7,124 nucleotides of DNA. It comes from Anaerolineae bacterium. GTDB taxonomy: Bacteria > Chloroflexota > Anaerolineae > CG2-30-64-16. Both the position numbers and the translations under genes were made by a program. The DNA lies in contig JALOOE010000518.1 in the NCBI GenBank assembly GCA_025454565.1, forward strand, positions 1 through 7,124, written 5' to 3'. Positions 1 to 5,528 of this stretch are shown here, one piece after another (position 1 is the stretch's first letter; the number at the start of each line of letters is the position of its first letter). The notes under the pieces are model-generated. The model did no database searches and was not told where the DNA came from. It was given only the letters and a program-made list of their open reading frames with translations.

Positions 1-1
1 T

Positions 2-358
2 CTGGCGATGGGCGCTACGCATTGGCAGACGATCTGGCGCGTCGTTGTGCCGGCGGCCAGGTCGGGCATCCTGACGGCGGTGATGCTCGGCATGGGACGC
101 GCCATCGGCGAGACGATGCTGGTAATGATGGTGACGGGCAACGCGGCGCGCATGCCGCTGGGGCTGGACGCGCTCTTCATGCCGGTGCGGACGATGACCG
201 CCACCATCGCCGCCGAGATGGGCGAAGTAGCCAGCGGCAGCACCCATTACCACGTCCTGTTCGCGATTGGTATGGTCTTATTTTTGCTGACATTCATCTT
301 GAATCTGGCTGCTGCCCAGACGATGTTCCGCAAGCGGCGGCAGGGAGGTTTGCGCTGA
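2..358 (+). CDS. pstC: Phosphate ABC transporter permease PstC, C-terminal part
   Basis: This is the last 118 codons of an inner-membrane permease; the reading frame is already open at the window edge, so the 5' part lies outside. The visible part begins in the EAA loop that docks on the ATPase (AMGATHWQTIWRVVVP followed by AARSGI), then has the GRAIGET segment typical of PstC/PstA permeases, a following loop region and a final membrane helix (about LFAIGMVLFLLTFILNL), ending in a basic tail (FRKRRQGG). PstC pairs with PstA to form the phosphate channel of the PstSCAB importer. Assignment as PstC rather than PstA rests on gene order, since a clear PstA follows at once. The stop codon TGA at 356-358 overlaps the proposed CTG start of pstA, which suggests translational coupling. 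Confidence 0.9.
   Translation: MAMGATHWQTIWRVVVPAARSGILTAVMLGMGRAIGETMLVMMVTGNAARMPLGLDALFMPVRTMTATIAAEMGEVASGSTHYHVLFAIGMVLFLLTFILNLAAAQTMFRKRRQGGLR
343..348 (+). promoter_or_regulatory. Ribosome binding site that decides the pstA start
   Basis: GGGAGG lies inside the end of pstC, six bases upstream of the CTG at 355-357. No ATG, GTG or TTG occurs in the pstA frame at a suitable distance, so this site points to CTG as the start codon. Confidence 0.55.
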
Positions 359-1224
359 AGGCCTCTCAAACGGCAACGTCCCGGCGCTATCTGACACAGC
401 GCATCGGCTTCGTCCTGTTGGCTCTCGCCACGCTGGCCGTCGTGGTGCCTATCTTGTTGGTGCTCGTCACGATTTTCGTGCGCGGTTATCAGGCGATCAA
501 TTGGGAGTTCCTCACGGCGATGCCGCGCGATGGGATGAAAGCGGGCGGCATCTTCCCCGCCATCGTCGGCACGATCATTCTGATTTTCGCCACCGGGCTG
601 GCGGCAATCCCGGTTGGGGTGGGCGGCGCCATCTATCTCTCGGAATACGCGCGCGACAACTGGGCGACGCGCACGATTCGCTTAGCGATGATCAACCTGG
701 CGGGTATCCCGTCGGTCGTGTATGGTTTGTTCGGCCTGGGTATGTTCGTCCTTTTTCTGCGTTTTGGCACATCGATCGTGTCGGGTGCGCTGACGCTCGC
801 CATCATGACGCTGCCGATCATCATCAGCACTTCGGAAGAGGCGCTGCGCGCCGTGCCCGTCGAGTTCCGCACGGTGAGCGCCAGCGTAGGCGGCACGCGT
901 TGGCAAGGCATCCGCTATGTCGTGCTGCCGCAGGCGCTGCCCGGCATCATCACCGGCGTGATCCTGGGCCTGCTGCGTGCGGCCGGCGAGACCGCGCCGA
1001 TCCTCTTCACGGTGGCGGCCTTCTATCTGCCCCGCTTGCCGCGTTCGCCTTTCGATCAAACCATGGCGCTGCCGTATCACCTCTATGTCATCAGCACCCA
1101 AGTGCCCGGCATGCCTCCGCAGATCCAGTATGGTACGGCCTTCGTATTGCTACTCATTGTGCTCACTTTCAGCCTGACGGCGACGCTTATCCGCAGCTTC
1201 TTCCGCCGCCGGCGGCAATGGTGA
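355..1224 (+). CDS. pstA: Phosphate ABC transporter permease PstA
   Basis: Second membrane subunit of the PstSCAB phosphate importer, about 289 residues, the usual PstA length. A short basic N-terminus is followed by a first membrane helix (GFVLLALATLAVVVPILLVL), then the BPD-type permease core. Recognisable PstA segments are NLAGIPSVVYGLFGLGMF, the EAA loop (EEALRAVP ... ASVGGTRWQGIRYVVLPQA) that contacts PstB, and RAAGETAPILF after it; a final helix and a basic tail ([10 protein letters not shown]) close the protein. The frame stays open upstream to position 22, but that part is a shadow of pstC. No ATG/GTG/TTG in frame precedes the first helix after the pstC stop. CTG at 355, six bases after GGGAGG and overlapping the pstC stop as CTGA, is the best start. 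An in-frame TTG at 418 lies within the first helix and is less likely. The product is certain, the exact start is not. Confidence 0.92.
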   Translation: MKASQTATSRRYLTQRIGFVLLALATLAVVVPILLVLVTIFVRGYQAINWEFLTAMPRDGMKAGGIFPAIVGTIILIFATGLAAIPVGVGGAIYLSEYARDNWATRTIRLAMINLAGIPSVVYGLFGLGMFVLFLRFGTSIVSGALTLAIMTLPIIISTSEEALRAVPVEFRTVSASVGGTRWQGIRYVVLPQALPGIITGVILGLLRAAGETAPILFTVAAFYLPRLPRSPFDQTMALPYHLYVISTQVPGMPPQIQYGTAFVLLLIVLTFSLTATLIRSFFRRRRQW

Positions 1225-2006
1225 TCCCAGACATGCCTGACCACACGCCGCCTCCACCCAAGATCCGCATCGAGCAGGTCAGCTACTTCTATGGCGCCAA
1301 ACAGGCGTTGCACGATGTGACCCTGGATGTTCCGGCCCACACCGTGACGGTGTGTTTCGGACCGGCGGGTTGCGGAAAAACGACACTCCTGCGCCTGATT
1401 AACCGGCTGAACGACCTGGTCGACGGTACGCGCCGGACCGGCCGTATCTTCCTGGACGACCGGGATATCTACGCGCCGGGTGCTGATGTGCCGCGCTTGC
1501 GGCGTCGCGTGGGTATGGTGTTTGCTCTGCCGCTGCCGCTGCCCGGCACGATCCGGGAAAACATCATCTACGGCCTCAAGCTGGCTGGCGAGCGTAGTCG
1601 CACACGGCTTGAGGAAGCAGTAGTGCGCAGCCTGACGCAAGCGGCGCTCTGGGACGAGGTGAAGGATCGGCTGGACACACCGGCGATGGCGATGTCTGGC
1701 GGCCAACAGCAGCGCCTGTGCATCGCCCGCAGCCTGGCGTTGGAGCCAGAGGTGCTGTTGCTCGACGCGCCGACCTCCGGCCTCGATCCGATCTCCACGG
1801 ATAAGGTCGAGGAGTCGCTGCTGACGCTGAAACAGAGCTACACAATCGTCGTTGTGCCCCACAGCATCCAGCAGGCAGCGCGCATCGCCGACCACGCTGC
1901 GTTCCTCCTGGATGGCGCGCTGATCGAGTATCGCCCCGGCTCCGAGCTTTTTACCAACCCGCATGATACCCGCACGCAGGACTATGTGACTGGCCGGTTT
2001 GGGTAA
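1218..2006 (+). CDS. pstB1: PstB-type ATPase 1 with degenerate catalytic residues
   Basis: ABC ATPase of 262 residues, close to PstB length, ending in the PstB hallmark DYVTGRFG. A proline-rich N-terminal extension ([15 protein letters not shown]) precedes the A-loop tyrosine region ([10 protein letters not shown]). Walker A is intact (GPAGCGKT, residues 48-55), as are the signature (MSGGQ, 159-163) and the switch histidine (His215, in VVVPHS instead of the usual VVTHN type). Two key positions are lost: the Q-loop glutamine is Ala103 ([10 protein letters not shown], where PstB has FQxPxPFP), and the Walker B catalytic glutamate is Ala184 ([12 protein letters not shown], normally DEPTSALDP). 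It can probably bind ATP but should hydrolyse poorly in its own site; it may serve as half of a heterodimer with the next gene. Start choice: ATG 1218 overlaps the end of pstA; GTG 1221 and ATG 1233 are alternatives, and none has a clear Shine-Dalgarno site. Confidence 0.88.
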   Translation: MVIPDMPDHTPPPPKIRIEQVSYFYGAKQALHDVTLDVPAHTVTVCFGPAGCGKTTLLRLINRLNDLVDGTRRTGRIFLDDRDIYAPGADVPRLRRRVGMVFALPLPLPGTIRENIIYGLKLAGERSRTRLEEAVVRSLTQAALWDEVKDRLDTPAMAMSGGQQQRLCIARSLALEPEVLLLDAPTSGLDPISTDKVEESLLTLKQSYTIVVVPHSIQQAARIADHAAFLLDGALIEYRPGSELFTNPHDTRTQDYVTGRFG

Positions 2007-2008
2007 AA

Positions 2009-2779
2009 ATGGATAAGATCACTGTTGAAAGACTGAGCTTTTTCTACGGCGCCAAGCGAGCGCTGACCGACGTCTCCATCGGCATCCCGGAGCGGCAGAT
2101 CACCGCACTGATCGGGCCGTCCGGCTGCGGAAAGTCGACCTTCTTGCGCTGCCTCAATCGGATGAACGATACCATCCGTGGCGCGCGTGTCGAGGGGCGG
2201 GTGCTGCTCGACGGCCAGGATATCTACGCGGCCGATGCGGACGTGGTAGCGCTGCGCAGCCGGGTGGGGATGGTGTTCCAGCGCCCCAATCCATTCCCAC
2301 AGACGATCTTCGACAACATCGCGTTCGGGCCGCGCGTCCTGGGATTGGCAAGCAACGGTTCATTGGCTGATACGGTCGAACGCAGCCTGCGCGATGTGCA
2401 TCTATGGGACGAGGTGAAAGACAATCTTAAGCAAGATGCTTTGAGCCTGTCGCTTGGGCAGCAGCAACGTCTTTGCATCGCACGCGTGATTGCCGTCAAG
2501 CCGGAAGTGATCCTGATGGACGAGCCGTGCTCGGCTCTCGATCCGATCGCCACGCTCAAAGTCGAAGACCTGATGCGGGAGCTGTCGCAGAACTACACGA
2601 TTGTCATCGTGACCCACAACATGCAGCAGGCCGCGCGCGCCTCCGACATGACTGCAATGATGATGCTCACCGACGACAAAAAGTCGGGCACGATCATCGA
2701 GGTCGGGCCGGCACGACGCATTTTCACCCGACCCAGTGATCCTCGCACCGAGGGTTACGTGACCGGTCGTTACGGATGA
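2009..2779 (+). CDS. pstB2: Phosphate ABC transporter ATPase PstB (second copy) with altered signature
   Basis: Second PstB-type ATPase, 256 residues, starting 2 bases after the previous stop. It is closely similar to PstB throughout: GPSGCGKS Walker A (residues 36-43), intact Q-loop ([12 protein letters not shown], Gln91), intact Walker B with catalytic Glu172 ([11 protein letters not shown]), intact switch His203 ([10 protein letters not shown]) and the C-terminal EGYVTGRYG. The one defect is in the ABC signature, [13 protein letters not shown] at residues 147-159, where the first glycine of LSGGQ is Leu149 (codon CTT at 2453-2455). The signature acts in trans on the partner's nucleotide, so this defect would affect the site built on the partner's Walker motifs. 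In a homodimer both sites would carry it; with PstB1 one site would be complete. No clear Shine-Dalgarno precedes it, so translation is probably coupled to pstB1. Confidence 0.93.
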   Translation: MDKITVERLSFFYGAKRALTDVSIGIPERQITALIGPSGCGKSTFLRCLNRMNDTIRGARVEGRVLLDGQDIYAADADVVALRSRVGMVFQRPNPFPQTIFDNIAFGPRVLGLASNGSLADTVERSLRDVHLWDEVKDNLKQDALSLSLGQQQRLCIARVIAVKPEVILMDEPCSALDPIATLKVEDLMRELSQNYTIVIVTHNMQQAARASDMTAMMMLTDDKKSGTIIEVGPARRIFTRPSDPRTEGYVTGRYG

Positions 2780-2783
2780 AGCC

Positions 2784-2789
2784 GGAGGG
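2784..2789 (+). promoter_or_regulatory. Ribosome binding site of phoU
   Basis: GGAGGG stands six bases before the ATG at 2796. This is the best Shine-Dalgarno match in the pst part of the window and fixes the phoU start, which matters because the protein is unusually short. Confidence 0.8.
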
Positions 2790-2795
2790 ACTGCC

Positions 2796-3344
2796 ATGAC
2801 ACCCACGCGCGCCCATTTCACACAGCAGTTGGCGCAACTCACGGAAGACGTCTTGCATCTGGGCAGCATGGCGCACCACGCCTACAGGCAATCCTTGCAA
2901 GCGCTTGCCGCTCGCGATGCTGACCTGGCGCGCGAGGTGATCGCGGCCGACCCGGCCATGAATCGCATGCGCTACGATGTCGAGGCGGAGTGTTACACCC
3001 TGCTCGCCACCGAGCAGCCGGTCGCCGGCGACCTGCGCGCTATCGTTGCCGCGCTGACCGTCGCGCAAGATCTGGAGCGCATCGGCGATCATGGGAAGAA
3101 GATCGCACGCATCAGCATACGCATGCAGCAGGAACCCAAATCGATCCATCAGGTGGACGCGCTTTATAAACAGACCTTCAATGTGGTATTATCCTACATG
3201 GTCGAGCGACCACGCTGGATCGGCGCCGGGACGCAGCTTCTCCAGGCGATGCACGAGATGGAACGTGTGGCCGATCGGGCGACGAATGTCGCTGAGCGCG
3301 TGATCTACTCCGTGACCGGGGAGTTGATCGATCTGAACGCCTAG
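2796..3344 (+). CDS. phoU: PhoU-like phosphate signalling protein, internally shortened
   Basis: Cytoplasmic helical regulator that in other bacteria restrains the Pst transporter and the PhoR/PhoB system when phosphate is plentiful. The order after pstSCAB genes is the classical one. The protein is 182 residues; PhoU proteins usually have about 210-240. The first three-helix bundle is complete, with the metal motif DLERIGDHGKKIA (Glu94, Asp98). The second motif, EMERVADRATNVAE (Glu156, Asp160), and the C-terminal VIYSVTGEL are present. The two motifs are only 62 residues apart, against about 100 in E. coli PhoU as I recall it. The sequence passes directly from the linker (QQEPKS, residues 111-116) to VDALYKQTFNVVLSYM, so the first helix and part of the second helix of the second bundle are absent. 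Both ends are intact and the frame is open, so it looks like an in-frame deletion rather than a decayed gene. Confidence 0.9.
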   Translation: MTPTRAHFTQQLAQLTEDVLHLGSMAHHAYRQSLQALAARDADLAREVIAADPAMNRMRYDVEAECYTLLATEQPVAGDLRAIVAALTVAQDLERIGDHGKKIARISIRMQQEPKSIHQVDALYKQTFNVVLSYMVERPRWIGAGTQLLQAMHEMERVADRATNVAERVIYSVTGELIDLNA

Positions 3345-3366
3345 CATCTCGGCCCAAGGATGTGTC

Positions 3367-4491
3367 ATGGATATCACCTTTACCGTTCTCATGTTCGCTC
3401 CGCTCGTGCTAATCCTCTGGTTGGCGAACTTCTCTGAACGCTCGACCAGCACGGATGTCGCCGACACAGCCTCGGCAGATGTTTCATCTAGCGTTGCGGG
3501 CGATGGCGCCGCATCCGCCGGAGCTTACCCAGCGGGCAGCAACCGGGTGTGGGTCATCCTGGCGTTTTTGCTTCTCGCAACGCTCTATGGGGTGCTGATC
3601 CTCTTCGGTGTGACGCTGCAACTCATCGGGCTGCTGGCGACCGGGCCACTGGAGTCGTCACTGGGCAGCGTCTACCAGCAGATGGGCATCGATCCGGCGA
3701 GTTTCGCCCGGATGGGTCTGGGGATGTGGCTGCCCTCCATCTTTGGCCTGCTGTTGCTGTTGCGTGTGGTGCGCAATCTGGTGGGGCGAATCCTGCCGTC
3801 ATTCGATCCAACCAGTCCGGTGCATGCGGTGGCACTATCATACACGGCGCTGATTGCTGTCAATCTCTTCATGACGCTCGGCATCGGCCTGGGCAATCTG
3901 GCCGAGATGATTCAGGCCGCCGGGCCGATGGATTTGACCGCATCGCTTTGGGCGCAGCAGATCGTCATGGCGATCATGGCGATCGTAGGCGTGGGCTGGC
4001 TTGCGCGCAGGAGCCTCGGACACACCTTCCGGCGGCTGGCGATCGTCAAGCCCAGCGTCAAGCAGGTGCTGGCCGGCGTGGGCCTCGGCATCGTGATGGG
4101 TGCTGGGATCGCCGTTGTTGAGGTGCTCTTGAACAAAGCAGGGATCGCCGGAGATGCCGATGTTGCGAAGTTGAGCGAGCAAATACTTGGCCCCCTCACG
4201 CAATCTGCGTTCGGCATCGTCACCTTGGGCGTGGCGGCAGCCATCGGCGAGGAGAGCATTTTCCGGGGCGCGCTTCAACCCAGGTTCGGCCTGATCTTTA
4301 CGACGCTCTTGTTTGCGCTGCTCCACAGCACCTATGGCTTCACTCTGGCGACGCTCATTGTGTTCGGCGTCGGCCTGGTGTTGGGGATCGTGCGGCTGCG
4401 CGCCAACACCACCACCAGTATGTTGGTGCATGCCTTCTACAACATGACGTTGGGCACGATTGCGGCACTGGGATTGCTGCAAAACATTTGA
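3367..4491 (+). CDS. CPBP-family intramembrane glutamic endopeptidase (CAAX protease/Abi type)
   Basis: Polytopic membrane protein of 374 residues with all three family motifs in its C-terminal third: EESIFR (Glu295, Glu296, Arg300), FALLH (Phe316, His320) and HAFYN (His355, Asn359). These form the catalytic site in Rce1-type CPBP proteases. The N-terminus has one membrane helix (TFTVLMFAPLVLILWLANF), then a 35-residue polar Ser/Ala/Asp-rich linker (about residues 25-59), then several more helices. An AAGGA site six bases before the ATG supports the start, 22 bases after phoU with no terminator between, so it is probably in the pst transcript. The substrate is unknown: family members process prenylated proteins, act in bacteriocin immunity or have unassigned roles. 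Nothing in the sequence ties it to phosphate apart from position. Confidence 0.87.
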   Translation: MDITFTVLMFAPLVLILWLANFSERSTSTDVADTASADVSSSVAGDGAASAGAYPAGSNRVWVILAFLLLATLYGVLILFGVTLQLIGLLATGPLESSLGSVYQQMGIDPASFARMGLGMWLPSIFGLLLLLRVVRNLVGRILPSFDPTSPVHAVALSYTALIAVNLFMTLGIGLGNLAEMIQAAGPMDLTASLWAQQIVMAIMAIVGVGWLARRSLGHTFRRLAIVKPSVKQVLAGVGLGIVMGAGIAVVEVLLNKAGIAGDADVAKLSEQILGPLTQSAFGIVTLGVAAAIGEESIFRGALQPRFGLIFTTLLFALLHSTYGFTLATLIVFGVGLVLGIVRLRANTTTSMLVHAFYNMTLGTIAALGLLQNI

Positions 4492-4515
4492 CAACCGGGT
4501 TTCCTGTGCTATGCG
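4488..4515 (+). promoter_or_regulatory. Candidate promoter for the riboflavin-transport operon
   Basis: TTGACA (4488-4493) matches the -35 consensus fully and overlaps the stop codon of the protease gene. After 16 bases comes TATGCG (4510-4515), a poor -10 that is preceded by TGC and so resembles an extended -10. Transcription would start near 4521-4523, inside the riboswitch-like element. The -10 matches only the TAT half, so this is tentative. Confidence 0.35.
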
Positions 4516-4590
4516 AGCGACGCCTGTGGAGGCGCGCAGACCCGGTGAGATGCCGGGGCCGACGGTATAGTCCGGATGAAAGAAGGTGAG
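4500..4590 (+). promoter_or_regulatory. FMN riboswitch (RFN element), 3' half clear, 5' half not recognisable
   Basis: From about 4513 the sequence follows the RFN consensus closely: GCGAGCG (J3-4), a variable P4 hairpin (GCC/GGC around 4522-4532), the P5 hairpin CCCGG-TGAGATG-CCGGG (4541-4557), then GCCGACGGTATAGTCCGG (4558-4575) and ATGAAAGAAGG (4576-4586), which are J5-6, P6, J6-1 and the 3' strand of P1. This is too long a match to be chance. The 5' half (P1 5' strand, the GGGTGAAATTCCC-type P2 hairpin and P3) should lie just upstream. There I find only ACCGG (4494-4498) as a possible remnant, within and after the end of the protease gene. The element stands before a riboflavin-type ABC transporter and an intrinsic terminator, the expected arrangement for an FMN-responsive off switch. 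Confidence 0.78.
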
Positions 4591-4614
4591 CGCGAAGCGC
4601 CGATATTGTGGCGC
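4590..4614 (+). other. Mutually exclusive hairpins between riboswitch and terminator
   Basis: GCGC-GAA-GCGC (4590-4600) and GCGCC-GATATTGT-GGCGC (4597-4614) share bases and cannot form together. They sit in the spacer between aptamer and terminator and may be part of the expression platform. No direct evidence of function. Confidence 0.4.
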
Positions 4615-4630
4615 GGCGTCTGCTTGCGAT

Positions 4631-4664
4631 GGCCCCTGGGTGTTCAGCCCTGGGGCCTTTTTTT
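4631..4664 (+). terminator. Rho-independent terminator in the ribX leader
   Basis: GGCCCC (4631-4636) pairs with GGGGCC (4652-4657); inside, after a T-T mismatch, GGGT pairs with GCCC, leaving a five-base loop (GTTCA). Seven T residues follow (4658-4664). It lies 17 bases upstream of the permease start, so it works as an attenuator of this operon and could also end read-through from the upstream genes. GGGGCC at 4555-4560, in the P5/J5-6 part of the riboswitch, is complementary to the left arm and could form a competing antiterminator when FMN is absent. Confidence 0.9.
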
Positions 4665-4681
4665 GTTGTGGTGGTGGGTAA

Positions 4682-5485
4682 ATGCAAATCGAGGAAGTGT
4701 GGCGCTCGCCGATTCGGGTCAGCAAGCGGCTGGTGCGGTTGGATTTTGCACTCGTGCCGGTGGTGCTTGCGCTCTTTGTGTTGGGCTGGGATTTTCTGGT
4801 GCGGTGGCAGAGATACCCACCGTTCATCTTGCCCAGTCCAGGCGTCGTCTGGACCCGTTTTGGGGCACTGCTGGCGAACGGGACGCTACTGATGCACACC
4901 GGTGTCACCGTGGCGGAGGTTCTAGGCGGTCTGGCGCTCGGTCTCACAGCCGCACTGGTGCTCGGATATGGGCTGGCTAAGTCCCCCCTGCTGGAGCGCC
5001 TCCTGTCGCCGTACATCGTTGCCTCGCAGGCGATCCCCATCGTGGCGCTCGCGCCGCTACTGGTCATCTGGTTCGGTTTCGGCGGTCTCTCCAAAGTGCT
5101 CGTGTGTGCGCTGACCGTCTTCTTTGCCGTGCTCGTGACCACCATCATCGGCGTCCGCTCTGTGGACCCGGATCTGCGCGCGCTCATGCGATCGCTCCAG
5201 GCAACTCGCTGGCAGACATTCGCCAAGCTCGAGGCGCCGGCGGCGCTGCCTGTAGTTTTCGGCGGGCTGAAGGTGGCGGTCACGCTCGCCGTGATCGGCG
5301 CGGTGGTCGGCGAGTTCGTCGGCGCCGATCGGGGATTGGGTTTCCTGATCAACTTGGCCAGAGGCATTCTGGACACGCCGATGCTGTTTGTGGCGCTCTT
5401 CTCGCTGGTGGCGATTGCCCTGGCACTCTATACCATCGTGGTTGTGCTCGAACACGTTGTCCTGCGCTGGCGGCGTTACCGCTGA
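4682..5485 (+). CDS. ribX: Riboflavin-type ABC transporter permease (RibX-like)
   Basis: Inner-membrane permease of 267 residues from the NitT/TauT/ThiX class. It has an N-terminal helix (LVPVVLALFVLGWDFLV, about residues 24-40), the LPSPGVVW segment common in this class, about five further helices, and an EAA-type coupling loop (LRALMRSLQATRWQTF ... EAPAALP, about residues 165-190) for the ATPase. GADRGLGFLI (residues 215-224) is also typical of these permeases. Sequence alone would allow transport of taurine, nitrate, pyrimidine or another small molecule; riboflavin is inferred from the FMN-riboswitch-like leader and from the known RibXY systems of Chloroflexi. The start has only a weak GTGGTGGG upstream (4671-4678). 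Confidence 0.82.
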   Translation: MQIEEVWRSPIRVSKRLVRLDFALVPVVLALFVLGWDFLVRWQRYPPFILPSPGVVWTRFGALLANGTLLMHTGVTVAEVLGGLALGLTAALVLGYGLAKSPLLERLLSPYIVASQAIPIVALAPLLVIWFGFGGLSKVLVCALTVFFAVLVTTIIGVRSVDPDLRALMRSLQATRWQTFAKLEAPAALPVVFGGLKVAVTLAVIGAVVGEFVGADRGLGFLINLARGILDTPMLFVALFSLVAIALALYTIVVVLEHVVLRWRRYR

Positions 5486-5515
5486 CACGAACACCCGATC
5501 AGTCTGACTCCCCAT

Positions 5516-5520
5516 GGAGG
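5516..5520 (+). promoter_or_regulatory. Ribosome binding site that decides the ribY start
   Basis: GGAGG is eight bases before ATG 5529. An earlier in-frame ATG at 5514 overlaps this site and lacks one of its own; starting at 5529 also gives a standard lipoprotein signal. Confidence 0.8.
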
Positions 5521-5528
5521 TATCCTCG

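Noticed and set aside
22..354. In-frame upstream extension of PstA from ATG 22
   Set aside because: It overlaps the real end of pstC in another frame, and its translation is low-complexity. PstA of normal length starts near 355.
501..1217. In-frame 5' extension of the first PstB-type ATPase
   Set aside because: This stretch lies wholly within pstA, and its translation is His/Arg/Gly-rich without motifs. The ATPase homology begins only after 1218.
1218..2006. PstB1 as a decaying pseudogene
   Set aside because: The frame is intact over 262 codons, and Walker A, signature, His switch and C-terminal DYVTGRFG are retained. The losses are two precise catalytic positions, which fits specialisation better than decay.
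4433..4586. CCTTCT (4433-4438) as the missing 5' strand of riboswitch P1, complementary to AGAAGG (4581-4586)
   Set aside because: It is only six bases, lies in the codons of the conserved HAFYN protease motif, and no P2/P3-like sequence follows at the right spacing. Probably chance.
4500..4600. TPP (thiamine) or cobalamin riboswitch in the ribX leader
   Set aside because: The ThiY-like binding protein made TPP worth considering, but the CTGAGA and ACCTGATCTGG-type TPP signatures and the B12 box are absent. The conserved GCCGACGGTATAGTCCGG stretch is specific to RFN.
4576..4980. Overlapping + strand open frame of 134 codons starting inside the riboswitch
   Set aside because: It runs through the terminator and out of frame through the permease gene, with no family resemblance. 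It is a shadow.
3838..5376. Long antisense open frame of 512 codons on the - strand
   Set aside because: It covers the end of the protease gene, the riboswitch and terminator, and most of the permease gene, all of which have clear family motifs on the + strand. Its translation is Arg/Ser/Thr/Pro-rich without a recognisable domain, as expected for a shadow in GC-rich DNA.
5514..5528. Earlier ATG (5514) for the binding protein
   Set aside because: This ATG overlaps the GGAGG that serves ATG 5529, has no ribosome binding site of its own and adds residues before the lipoprotein signal.
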